DNA from: HXMU1420-13 sp965601825
Lineage (GTDB): Bacteria > Bacteroidota > Rhodothermia > Balneolales > Balneolaceae
Direction: 5' to 3'
Assembly (NCBI GenBank): GCA_965601825.1
Contig: OZ271839.1
Span: 682,001 to 746,000 of the forward strand
Length of the DNA stretch: 64,000 nt
The notes below the pieces were generated by a model. That model did not search any database. It was given only the letters and a program-made list of their open reading frames with translations, and was not told where the DNA came from. Shown here one piece after another: positions 25,852 through 35,500 of the stretch; positions within the stretch are counted from its first letter, which is position 1; every line of letters begins with the position of its first letter. The position numbers were made by a program, and so were the translations under genes.

Positions 25852-28375
25852 CCAAAATCTCTTGTAATTCGTCCTCGTCCTGAACGAGAACATCGCGGGC
25901 TGTACTGCCCTGATATGGTCCAACAATCCCTGCATTAAATAACTGATCGATAATTCTTCCGGCGCGGTTATAGCCAATTTTTAACTTTCGTTGTAAGAGA
26001 GAAACCGATCCTTGTTGATGCAATATTACAACTTTGGCAGCACTCTCGAACATGTCGTCTATATCTTCTAACGGATCAGGTATGCCGGCATTGTCTTCAA
26101 CAATTACAGGTAAATAAAATGGTTGCTGATAACCGGCTTGCTCACCAATAAATGCATTAATTCGTTCAACTTCTTCTGTAGATACAAAAGCATTTTGAAT
26201 ACGAACCATGCTTGCCCCATTGTGATATAACATATCACCCATTCCAACTAATTGATCTGCACCACCTTGATCGAGTATAGTTCTGGAATCAACTTTTGAG
26301 GCAACCTGATAAGCAATTCGTGCCGGGAAGTTAGCTTTGATGGTTCCGGTAATTACATTTACAGAAGGGCGCTGAGTAGCTACAACCATATGAATACCTA
26401 CAGCACGAGCAAGCTGTGCAATTCGTGCAATCGGTTCTTCGATTTGTTTGCCTGCAGTCATCATTAGGTCGGCAAGCTCATCGATTATAACAACGATATA
26501 AGGCAGATGTCGATGACCTAATTCTTCTTCGAGCTCACCATCTTTGAATTTCTTATTGTAAGCTTTGATGTCACGAACCAATGCCATTTTCAAAAGATCG
26601 TAGCGGAGATCCATTTCTTTACATACACTATTTAGCGTATCCAGCGCTTTTGATGTATCTGTAATAATCGGCTCGTCAGCGTTTGGCAGCATCGCAAGAA
26701 AATGGTTCTGAATATTGCGATATAGAGAAAGTTCAATCTTCTTTGGATCCACCATCACGAACTTCAGATTATCTGGATGGCATTTATAAAGCAGGCAAGT
26801 GATGATGGTATTTATCCCAACAGATTTACCGGAACCGGTTGCCCCGGCGACTAACAAGTGAGGCATTTTTGTTAAATCCATCATGAATACTTCATTTTCG
26901 ATGGTTTTTCCAAAAGCCACAGGTAACGTCATATCGGTTTCAACGAATTTCTTCGTATTAATAACCTGTTTAATGTAGACTGTTTCTCGAGTACTATTTG
27001 GCACCTCGATTCCAACAGCAGATTTGCCGGGAATTGGGGTTAGCATCCGAAGCCCTTTGGATGCTGTGGCCATTTTTAAGTCGTTAGAATAGCTTTCAAT
27101 CTTGCTAATCTTTACATCTGGTGCAGGTTCCAATTCGTACAGCGTAACTGTCGGACCAACAATCGCATTAATTCCAACGATCTCGATTTTATGGCGAGAA
27201 AGCTTATCAAGGATAATGCGTTTGTTCTCCTTGATTTCATTTAAATCAACCTTATTTCCTTCATTCGGCGGCTTATTCAACAGATCAATGGTAGGGAATT
27301 TGTACTTGATTACTGGGACTTCTTTGGCTTGTTCTTTATTCAGCTTATCAAGTTGTTTTTCTCCCGCCTGTTCTTCTTCAGCACCTTTGAATATCGCTAC
27401 TTCCAGATCATCTTCTTTTTTCTCTTCTTCAGACTTTTCTATGCTTGCTCGTGGCCTTGTATCTAAAGTTTGTACTTCAGCCTTTTCTTCTTCAATTCTC
27501 TTGCGATCTTCTTCTTCTGATTTTTCGACAATCTCATCAATAGTTTGATGTTGGGTAGAAGCTTCTTCTTTGGCTAATTTGGATTTTGTAGCCTCTTTTT
27601 CAGCCTTCTTTTGAGCACGCTCTTCTTCTTTATTAGCTTTTTCAGCGAGTTTCTCCTCCTTTCGAAGCTGGATTTCAGCCTTTCTTTCTGTAATTCTTTC
27701 CTCTCTTTCAGCGGCCTTTAAAGCTTTTCTTTCTTCGCGCTCAATTCTGGAAGCTTCCATACTCTCGCGAAGAGAATCCATCCAAATTTTAATATTATCG
27801 ATCGTTTTTTGAAGATCACGCTCCCATAGCAAAAGTAGAGTTACCAAAATCAGAACGACTAAAATAAAGATCGAACCAACACCCGTTATGTTGTGGAGTA
27901 TGTTAGATATTGCAATTCCTGCAGCACCCGACCAAATTGGATCTTCAGGACTTCCGATATTTGTAGTCATCCAACCAAGTAATGTTGAAAGCAGAACCAT
28001 TCCCCAAATTGACAGTACATTCAACCAGGCATTTTCTCCAAAAGGGCGTCTACGAAATACATGCCAGCCATTATATCCAACTAATAGAGCGAAAATCAGA
28101 CTGGTATAACCAAAAAGTGAGTACACCACAAAATGAGAAATATAGGCGCCTACTGGTCCCAGCCAATTCTGCACTAATCTTGAGGAGGTATCGGGATTAA
28201 ATAAATCAGAAAACCCCAAACTACGTGCATATTGATAATCTTCTGCTGTGTAAGACAGAATACTTAAACCAAGCAGAATCGAAATTGCGATTGTTATTAC
28301 TCCGATAATCTCCATTTTCCGGCCTGAGTCAACGGGTCCGGGGGACTTTGCAGTATTTAATTTCTTTTTAGCCAT
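25829..28375 (-). CDS. ftsK: DNA translocase FtsK/SpoIIIE
   Basis: An 848-residue septal DNA pump. The N-terminal ~190 residues hold about four membrane helices. A highly charged Lys/Glu-rich linker follows (~residues 195-330, heavy in coiled-coil-like EEKAEV/KEEE segments). The motor has Walker A GATGSGKSVGINT and Walker B YIVVIIDELADLMM. The C-terminal gamma domain (VILHQQGSVSLLQRKLKIGY) is the winged-helix that reads chromosome polarity sequences. The start overlaps the comB stop by 8 bp. Length and domain order are normal. Confidence 0.96.
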   Translation of the reverse strand: MAKKKLNTAKSPGPVDSGRKMEIIGVITIAISILLGLSILSYTAEDYQYARSLGFSDLFNPDTSSRLVQNWLGPVGAYISHFVVYSLFGYTSLIFALLVGYNGWHVFRRRPFGENAWLNVLSIWGMVLLSTLLGWMTTNIGSPEDPIWSGAAGIAISNILHNITGVGSIFILVVLILVTLLLLWERDLQKTIDNIKIWMDSLRESMEASRIEREERKALKAAEREERITERKAEIQLRKEEKLAEKANKEEERAQKKAEKEATKSKLAKEEASTQHQTIDEIVEKSEEEDRKRIEEEKAEVQTLDTRPRASIEKSEEEKKEDDLEVAIFKGAEEEQAGEKQLDKLNKEQAKEVPVIKYKFPTIDLLNKPPNEGNKVDLNEIKENKRIILDKLSRHKIEIVGINAIVGPTVTLYELEPAPDVKISKIESYSNDLKMATASKGLRMLTPIPGKSAVGIEVPNSTRETVYIKQVINTKKFVETDMTLPVAFGKTIENEVFMMDLTKMPHLLVAGATGSGKSVGINTIITCLLYKCHPDNLKFVMVDPKKIELSLYRNIQNHFLAMLPNADEPIITDTSKALDTLNSVCKEMDLRYDLLKMALVRDIKAYNKKFKDGELEEELGHRHLPYIVVIIDELADLMMTAGKQIEEPIARIAQLARAVGIHMVVATQRPSVNVITGTIKANFPARIAYQVASKVDSRTILDQGGADQLVGMGDMLYHNGASMVRIQNAFVSTEEVERINAFIGEQAGYQQPFYLPVIVEDNAGIPDPLEDIDDMFESAAKVVILHQQGSVSLLQRKLKIGYNRAGRIIDQLFNAGIVGPYQGSTARDVLVQDEDELQEILDGIKNRD

Positions 28376-29105
28376 TTAAATCTGTGATGAGTCCATCTCG
28401 CATTCCAGGAAGTACCTCAAATTTATTAACCTGACAGCAAAATGGAATATCATTTTCAGGAACGAGTTTACTCAGCCTGTGTGCGTGATCACTTCCACCT
28501 ATTGTCTCTTCAAGCTGATCTTTAAATTTTTCGTATAAACCGAAAGATACTTTTGCACCATCTTTCGTTTTTTGTGGAAGATTACCATCAAATAATTGAT
28601 ATAAAAGTGACCCCGCAAATAAGGTATCTTCAAGAGCCAGGCGACCTCTCCAGCCTGAACAAATAAGAACCACTTCGTCATCATGGTGTTTCAAAGCTTC
28701 TAAAATGCTTTGCTGATTCAAAAAAGCGCCGATATAAATACGATTAGCCAAATGTGCTTTTTTAATGGCTTTTGTTCCGTTTGTAGTATTGAAAATGAGG
28801 GTTTTATTTTCAATAGTTTCCGGTGTGTATTCTAATGGAGAATTCCCTAAATGGTACCCTTCAATTTTAACACCGTTTTTTTCGCCGCACAATAAGTAGT
28901 CATTATTATCCATGGTGTGAGCAATTTTAACTGCATCACTCATGTCTTCAACTGGAATTACTTTCTTAGCACCATTGCTGATTGCAGTAACTATAGATGA
29001 ACTTGCCCTCAGAATATCAATAATAACCGCACTTTTTCCCCGCAAGTCTTCTTCTTGAAAAGCCTGTACAGAAAAAAATACGTCGATGTAATTTGAATCT
29101 GGCAT
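28368..29105 (-). CDS. comB: 2-phosphosulfolactate phosphatase (ComB family)
   Basis: A 245-residue Mg-dependent phosphatase fold that removes phosphate from 2-phosphosulfolactate. Hallmarks are VIIDILRASSSIVTA, LLCGEKNGVKIEGYHLGNSP, IFNTTNGTKAI and LICSGWRGRLALEDTLFAG. The ATG at 29105 is preferred to a TTG two codons earlier. It lies 6 bp after gcvT and overlaps ftsK by 8 bp, so it is translated with them. In methanogens ComB serves coenzyme M synthesis; in bacteria it accompanies sulfolactate metabolism, but no ComA or ComC is nearby. The role here is therefore open. Confidence 0.88.
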   Translation of the reverse strand: MPDSNYIDVFFSVQAFQEEDLRGKSAVIIDILRASSSIVTAISNGAKKVIPVEDMSDAVKIAHTMDNNDYLLCGEKNGVKIEGYHLGNSPLEYTPETIENKTLIFNTTNGTKAIKKAHLANRIYIGAFLNQQSILEALKHHDDEVVLICSGWRGRLALEDTLFAGSLLYQLFDGNLPQKTKDGAKVSFGLYEKFKDQLEETIGGSDHAHRLSKLVPENDIPFCCQVNKFEVLPGMRDGLITDLNG

Positions 29106-29111
29106 GTACAA

Positions 29112-30206
29112 TTATTTCTTGATAAACGGAGGTTTTGTGATGGTTGCAGGTGCGGTCTTTTTTCGAATGTTGATGTGAATTTCATTTCCATCGCCGGCAA
29201 AATCAGTTTTTACAAAACCCATCCCAATTCCCTTACCTAAAGTGATAGACATTGTTCCACTTGTTACAAAACCAATTTCGTTACCTTCTGCATCAGAAAT
29301 TTGGTAGCCGTTTCTTGGAATTGAACGCTCATCTTGCATAATAAAACCAACCATTCGCCTAGAAAGACCGGCTTCTTTTTTTGCCAGTAATACATCTTTT
29401 GCTACAAAGTCCTCTTTGTCGAATTTTGTGATCCAGCCAAGCCTTGATTCCAGAGGATGTGTGTTTTGTGTAATGTCATTTCCGTAAAGAGCAAATCCCA
29501 TCTCAAGGCGAAGCGTGTCTCGCGCCCCAAGTCCGCATGGCTCAATGCCAAATTCCTCTCCAGCTTCAAAGATTGCATTCCAAACTGAATCAACGTTTAC
29601 ATTGGCATGTTCAAAATATAGTTCAAAACCTGCTTCTCCCGTATAACCTGTTGCCGAAATGATCATTGGTACTCCGGCAAGTGTACCTTTTTTGAAAGAA
29701 TAGAACCCAATCTCATCAAGGTTTACATCCGTAAGTTTCTGAAGTGCCGCTTTCGACTTTGGCCCCTGAACTGCAAGTAGAGCGTAATCATCAGATCGAT
29801 CTACTAAATCAGCTCCCATTGTATTTTGAGAAGAAACCCATTCAAAATCTTTATCAACATTTGCACCATTTACCACCAGCAGATATTCGTTTTCTGCAAG
29901 CATGTAAATGATCATATCATCGACAATTCCGCCATCTTCATAGCACATACATGAATATTGTGCTTTTCCGGGGAATAATTTTGATGTGTCGTTAACGCTT
30001 ACTTTTTGGATTAAGTCAAGAGCTTGATCACCAGATATGAAAAACTCTCCCATATGAGAAACATCAAAAACACCTACTGCTTCGCGGACAGCGGCGTGTT
30101 CAATTTTAATCCCTTTGTACTGAACCGGCATTTCGAAACCGGCAAACTCTACAATTTTGCCACCTTCTTGGTTGTGGATGGCAAAGAACGGCGTTCTTTT
30201 AAGCAT
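29112..30206 (-). CDS. gcvT: Aminomethyltransferase, glycine cleavage system T protein
   Basis: A 364-residue tetrahydrofolate-dependent T protein that releases methylene and ammonia from the aminomethyl group carried on H protein. Hallmarks are EFAGFEMPVQYKGIKIEHAAVR, VFDVSHMGEFFISG, the SVNDTSKLFPGKAQYSCMC block, and the C-terminal GFVTSGTMSITLGKGIGMGFV. Normal length, normal start. It is the first gene of the leftward run into comB and ftsK; the other glycine-cleavage genes are not in the window. A 109-bp gap to the divergent flavin reductase should contain both promoters. Confidence 0.96.
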   Translation of the reverse strand: MLKRTPFFAIHNQEGGKIVEFAGFEMPVQYKGIKIEHAAVREAVGVFDVSHMGEFFISGDQALDLIQKVSVNDTSKLFPGKAQYSCMCYEDGGIVDDMIIYMLAENEYLLVVNGANVDKDFEWVSSQNTMGADLVDRSDDYALLAVQGPKSKAALQKLTDVNLDEIGFYSFKKGTLAGVPMIISATGYTGEAGFELYFEHANVNVDSVWNAIFEAGEEFGIEPCGLGARDTLRLEMGFALYGNDITQNTHPLESRLGWITKFDKEDFVAKDVLLAKKEAGLSRRMVGFIMQDERSIPRNGYQISDAEGNEIGFVTSGTMSITLGKGIGMGFVKTDFAGDGNEIHINIRKKTAPATITKPPFIKK

Positions 30207-30315
30207 GTACCTTATTAAAAAATGTGATGATAGTGCATTTCGAAGTTACTGAATTTTAGAATAAGGAAAGAATTAATCGTCCCTAACTTAGGTTTCTAAT
30301 CCAAACGAGATTTTT

Positions 30316-30951
30316 ATGAAATACTATTCCGAAAAAGAGATTAAAGAAATGCCTTCAAGGGCAAGAGCACACTTCATGAATTGTGTTACCGGATTTAAAT
30401 CCTCGAATTTGATTGGTACCATATCCGGCGATGGAATTACAAACCTTGCCATATTCAGTTCAGTAACTCATTTAGGAAGCAATCCGCCACTGCTTGGTTT
30501 TGTACTTCGACCTCATACAGTAATGAGAAATACCTTCGAAAACCTGAAAGAAACAGGTTTTTTCACGGTTAATCATGTGAATGCAGATATGATAAAGCCG
30601 GCACATCAAACATCGGCAAAGTATCCAGGAGGTGTTTCTGAGTTTGGAGAAACCGGATTAACAGAAGAATACAAAGATGGTTTTCAGGCTCCATATGTTC
30701 AAGAAAGCAGAATTCAAATCGGCTGCCGATTTGTAAATGAATACTTCCTTGAGGAAAACGAGTGCAGATTCGTGGTAGGCGCTATGGAACAGATTTATCT
30801 TTCGGATGATATTATCAGTGAAGACGGATTCATCAATCTGGAAAGAGCGGGTACCATTTCAGCAACTGGACTGGATGGTTATGCACTTCCAAAAATTCTC
30901 GATCGATTTAGTTACGCACAGCCTGACAAGGAAATAAAATCCATTCTTTAG
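30316..30951 (+). CDS. Flavin reductase family protein (FMN-binding split barrel)
   Basis: A 211-residue FMN-binding protein of the flavin reductase/nitrilotriacetate-monooxygenase-component fold. The pattern GDGITNLAIFSSVTHLGSNPP, then GFVLRPHTVMRNTFENLKETG and FFTVNHVN, is characteristic of the split-barrel. It probably binds flavin as prosthetic group or substrate and passes electrons to an unknown partner. It stands alone, divergent from gcvT and convergent with the next gene 11 bp away. Confidence 0.87.
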   Translation: MKYYSEKEIKEMPSRARAHFMNCVTGFKSSNLIGTISGDGITNLAIFSSVTHLGSNPPLLGFVLRPHTVMRNTFENLKETGFFTVNHVNADMIKPAHQTSAKYPGGVSEFGETGLTEEYKDGFQAPYVQESRIQIGCRFVNEYFLEENECRFVVGAMEQIYLSDDIISEDGFINLERAGTISATGLDGYALPKILDRFSYAQPDKEIKSIL

Positions 30952-30962
30952 GCGTCCAGAAT

Positions 30963-31838
30963 TCAGTTTTCAGGTAGATTTAAATATATAAGATGACTTT
31001 CATAGTGAAATTCATCCGTATTAAATTGGGTGTAAATTCTAAATCTATCTCTAAATCCCCCAAACTCTGGATCGCAACTCTGGTACTGCTGGTCCCACGT
31101 ATATTGAAATACTAGTTCTTCATTTGGAGGGATTGTTAGAATGCGAGGAGTATGAGTGCCAAACCGGGTGTTTCTTGGAGGGTCAAAGTATTCGCAACTA
31201 TATCTATAGCTTTGATCATTAGCATAGGCATCAAAAAAGAAAATCTCATCGGATTTTAGCCAAAGCTCTCGTACTTCGTTAGTTGGATTACGAATAATAT
31301 AATCGGCGATAATTTCTTCTCCGAGATCATACCGATCTTTATTAAAAGAGTATTCTAGGATCAGGTCTCTCCATGGCACCTGATTGTCATATACATGCCG
31401 ATAAATTTCATTTAGTTTATCAACAATAAGTTCGAGTTTAATGATGTCGTTACTTTCAATCTCATCAAAAATAAACGCACATTCGTCAGTTTCGAAAAGG
31501 GTTGTTTTTTCAGATTCAGTAATAATGATATCGTAAAATGCACCTTCACCGCAGTTTCCAAAAAACTCACGATCCATATTCTCATAACCAAACAACAGCT
31601 TTTTGAGATCTCTAAATTGTTTATTGGTTAATTGCTGTTGTAATTCAGGGTTAATTGAGGTGATTTCAGCAAACCCGGTTTCACTGATGAGTAGCGTATC
31701 TCGGTATATATAAGGTAATCCATAAACCGTAATCTGAAACTCAATAGCGATATCCTGAGCATCCAGATCATCTTCAAAGACATTACAGTTTGAGATAATT
31801 AGCCAGCAACCAAATAAAAAAAGTAACCCTCGAAACAT
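30963..31838 (-). CDS. Exported protein with BsuPI-like C-terminal domain
   Basis: A 291-residue putative lipoprotein: the hydrophobic start ends SNC, a weak lipobox (Cys about residue 19). The first part (~25-160) is unrecognised, with LTNKQFRDLKKLLFGYENM and CGEGAFYDI. The second part (~160-291) resembles the BsuPI/intracellular proteinase-inhibitor beta-sandwich: EYSFNKDRYDLGEEIIADYIIRN and LTIPPNEELVFQYTWDQ. Conserved cysteines (SCEYFD, SCDPEF) could form a disulfide. The next gene on the strand ends 6 bp before it, so the two are likely one transcript. Confidence 0.65.
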   Translation of the reverse strand: MFRGLLFLFGCWLIISNCNVFEDDLDAQDIAIEFQITVYGLPYIYRDTLLISETGFAEITSINPELQQQLTNKQFRDLKKLLFGYENMDREFFGNCGEGAFYDIIITESEKTTLFETDECAFIFDEIESNDIIKLELIVDKLNEIYRHVYDNQVPWRDLILEYSFNKDRYDLGEEIIADYIIRNPTNEVRELWLKSDEIFFFDAYANDQSYRYSCEYFDPPRNTRFGTHTPRILTIPPNEELVFQYTWDQQYQSCDPEFGGFRDRFRIYTQFNTDEFHYESHLIYLNLPEN

Positions 31839-31844
31839 AACTGC

Positions 31845-32480
31845 TTAATCGTTTATGGAATTGATTTTCTCGATATCAAAATCCCCTTTTTCAAAAGTCA
31901 TTTCTTCTATGGAAATTGCCGTTGAAATCCATAAGAAACCCTGAACCTCAGCAATATACTTCAATGGGAGTGCACCATCAGTTGCTTCTAAATATATACC
32001 CCAGTCACCGAATTTATGGTTTTCGAAAACAGTATGATCCACACTAATTTCACTATTGTACCAATAAATAGTTTTTGACCCGTCGGAAATTATGGTGACT
32101 TTCTTAAGCTCCTTTCCTAAAATCATATCAGTAGAATTTTCATGTTTTACCGTGATAGATTCCTCTGAGCCTTCAGCGGCATTCATTTTTAAAATGCTCC
32201 CATCTTGTGGATTCTGATAGTAATAGGTGTTTGTGTCGCTATTATATAATTGGGTTAATTCACCTTTAGCATTGTATGATTTGTAGTTCAACCCATCAAT
32301 GTAATAATGCTGTTCTGATCCAAAAAAGGGAGTGAAATTTGCGGTTAAATCAGCCCCATTGTTTGGATTTTCAAATGTGTATTCATACACAATCTTACCA
32401 GAAAAAGAATTGGATTGAGCACTTGAAAAACTAGGTGCAATCAAGAGCAATAGTAAGAAGATGGGTGATTTGTATTTCAT
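31845..32480 (-). CDS. GLPGLI-like exported protein
   Basis: A 211-residue periplasmic protein with a clear signal peptide (IFLLLLLIAPSFSSAQ). The mature start SFSGKIVYEYTFENP, the aromatic-rich EQHYYIDGLNYKSYN and a YYYQNPQDGSI segment, with ILGKELKKVTI and TIYWYNSEIS, are the pattern of GLPGLI/DUF4412-type proteins common in Bacteroidota. The function of that family is not established. It stands just downstream of the TIR-KAP gene, ending before the weak lipoprotein gene. Confidence 0.7.
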   Translation of the reverse strand: MKYKSPIFLLLLLIAPSFSSAQSNSFSGKIVYEYTFENPNNGADLTANFTPFFGSEQHYYIDGLNYKSYNAKGELTQLYNSDTNTYYYQNPQDGSILKMNAAEGSEESITVKHENSTDMILGKELKKVTIISDGSKTIYWYNSEISVDHTVFENHKFGDWGIYLEATDGALPLKYIAEVQGFLWISTAISIEEMTFEKGDFDIEKINSIND

Positions 32481-32510
32481 GTAAATTGTTTGTTTCTAGA
32501 ATTCAATAGT

Positions 32511-35500
32511 TCAATGATTAATTGCCCGACCTGTTTCAAATGAGAATCGGGTCACTTTAGGAATCCAATCTGTTATAGCTTTAGAAGAATGAAAATTATC
32601 TCCTTCATTAACGATTGATTTAATCTTTGAATAAAACGCAGTGTTATTTTTTGATCCTGAAAGCGGGTTTTCCAAATAACTTTTTAGAGCATCCTGGAAA
32701 GATTTTTTTTCTTCTTTTGCCTGATCATATAGATGTGGGAATAAATGAACACTTTCTTTCTGATTTCCAATAAGGATTGCCAGTAATAACATTGGGACTT
32801 CAAAATCACCGGGCTCTTCTTTCGTACCCTCAAACGCGGGTAAATCTTTTGTTTTTACCGATGCTTTAAGAATCCGATAAGTATTTGTGAAACGCTTCAC
32901 TCCTCTGGGGGTTGAAATCAGTGTATATAGTTTTTTTGCAAAATCAGTTTCCCACGATTGAATGAATAGCGATTCAATTGCAACTTCTGAAACTTCAGAT
33001 TCTGGATCATCATGAGTAGAAGCATCAATTCCGGATTTCAAAGATTCTTTGTTATCTGAGGGTTCTGGATCTTTATTAGGATCAAAGGCAACTTTGCCTT
33101 CTTCATCTGGTTTCTTCTTTAGAACGGTCGTCACTTCTTCATCAATTGGATCAGGGTCATTTTCAGTGCTGTCATCTTCAGGTTTTAGCACAGGTTTTTC
33201 AACATCTGTATTAGACTCACCATCAACTGGTGGACCAACTTCTTTAGTACTATCGCCTGCTTCTGGCTTTGTGGTTAATAATAGTGAGTCAACAAGCTTT
33301 TCATACCCATCCAGTGTCATGGGTTGCAAGTTGTACGGAATTTGGAAGATTTTCTCTAAATAATTTTGAGGTGTGGTTTTCCAGTACTCCTCAACAGTTT
33401 CACTTTTTTCGAATAGTTGGTGCTTACTTCTTAACGATTGAATAAGCCATCTGGGATCAACACCAACCACCACCACGAATAAAGGAAAAGCTAATAGCAA
33501 GTGTACGGCTTGTAGTACTTCCATCACTTTCTCCGGTGGACAGCGATCTAAATCATCGATATATAAAATTATTCGATCTACTTTTTTATGTACTTCGTCT
33601 TCTGCCGAGCCATCACTTGCTTCATTTTTTGATTTCCGCAATAGTTCACTCATTTTTTCGAAGTCTTTGCGGATGAGGCTTATAATTCCCAAATGCTTGT
33701 TGTAAACATTTCCACCGCTTCTTTCTTTAATAAGATTGTAGAGCTTTCTACCGGGTTTTAGATTTTCAAACTCATTTTTGAGTTGTTGTTTTTTTTGTTC
33801 TGCCAGTTCTAAATTATTGTGTGCAACAGCCTGCTTTTGCCTCGCGATTTCTAAGGCTTCCTTTTCTTTTTTTGTATCATTTTTAAGTTTCTCATCTCGC
33901 AAATCCGATGCTTTTGTAAAAGCATCTTCAATGGTCTCCAGAAATGGATTTACCGTTTTCAATATTTGTCCAAACCATATAGAAACACCAGAAGCTATTG
34001 CAACAAATGAAGTTTGAAATGTTCCAAAAATATCAAGTAAATCACTTCCTGCTGTAATTGTTGGAATAAGGTTCAGAACCAATATGGCAACGATTAAACC
34101 AGTTGCAGGCAGAATAATTCGTTTGCTGGGTTTATCGAATATGAATTTGAGTATAGCATTAAAACGATTTGAAAAAGCTTGAATTTCTGTAGCTGTTTGT
34201 TCTAAGTTTTGGTAGCTATCTTTTATTGAACTCATGCCTAATTCACGAGTTGCATTTTCCAGAGACTCATTAAGACTGCCATCCGTTAAAATTTTTTTTA
34301 GATCGTTGAATTGTGCATTAAATGTATGTTGTTGTTGGAAAAAACTCTCTTTTGCGGCAGTGAGATTTTTAATTGCTAATTCAACTTCAATTTCAGCTTG
34401 TTCCAGAATATGATTAGCCTCACCAAGCAATCCTTCTGCTCTGATAATTTCATTTTCCAATCTTATCTTTTTCTCTTCTTCGCTTTCCTCTCCGGATATT
34501 TCCTTAAATAATTCATCGAAAATATGTGACACAAGGCTGGCCCATAAATTGCTGTCTACATAATGCCAGGCATTAAAATCTATTTGGACAATGGAAGAGC
34601 AAAAAGGAGTTTTCTCATCATTTTTAATTTTTTCGATGGCTTCATTTTCCCGCTGCTCTGCTGATTCCTTCATTTTATTCATGAAGAAACTTTTGCCGGA
34701 CCCCCAATCGCCAAAAAGTCCAATGGCAAGAGGAGGGGTCACATCTGTAGACATCATCACAGCGGTTAAAATATCCACGTCATTTTCTATTCCAAGAGCA
34801 TCCGGACCTGAAGCAGCGGTGTCACTGGTATAACCGGCGAGATAACTATTTGAAGGACTGTCATTATCATCGCTTTCAATATTCATGACAAGGTTTCTAA
34901 CATTTTCTACAAAAGATGAATATGGATGCTCCTCAATTTGATCTGATAGTTGAAAGAACTCTTCTTCAAAATCTGAATCGGAACTTGAAATTAGTTCTGC
35001 TAAACCAGAGACATCTTTAGAAGGATCATTTTTTGCAATTGTTAGTGCATTATTTAGAATACTAGACTGTAATCCGTACAGCAAAGTGAGTATCCAAAAC
35101 CTAACCGTATTATTAGGTTCTTTCTCTGTTTTCAAATAATCAAGTATAAAACTAAGCTCTTCAACGTTATCATTTACGGTTGCAATCATTGCAGTAAGCA
35201 ACCAGGAGCGTATAAATGGTATTTGATCAACGTCTATTTTAGAAGTATCAGATCTGATCTCGTGTTCTACTGAATATTTTTGCTCTAATTCATTTCTAAA
35301 TAATGAATGGACTTCAGTTTTATCCTTATCCGGTAACTTGCGTGCTGTCTCTAAAACTTGAACTCGTTCTTCATCCGGCCCATCAATTAGTGCACTTAAT
35401 ATTTGGCTTAATTCCGTATTTGAATTCGACTTCTCCTCTTTAATTGAAGGCCCATCAATAGTAGATTTTGTACTTCTCTCTCTTTTCTCAGAGGTTTGCT

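Noticed and set aside
25852..25977. Extended N-terminus of the LolA-like protein
   Set aside because: It overlaps the ftsK coding region in another frame and would precede, and so destroy, a good signal peptide that starts at 25851.
27102..27548. Rightward 148-codon open frame rich in Ser/Phe
   Set aside because: It is antisense to the charged linker of ftsK; the Ser/Phe bias is the mirror of that Lys/Glu-rich region.
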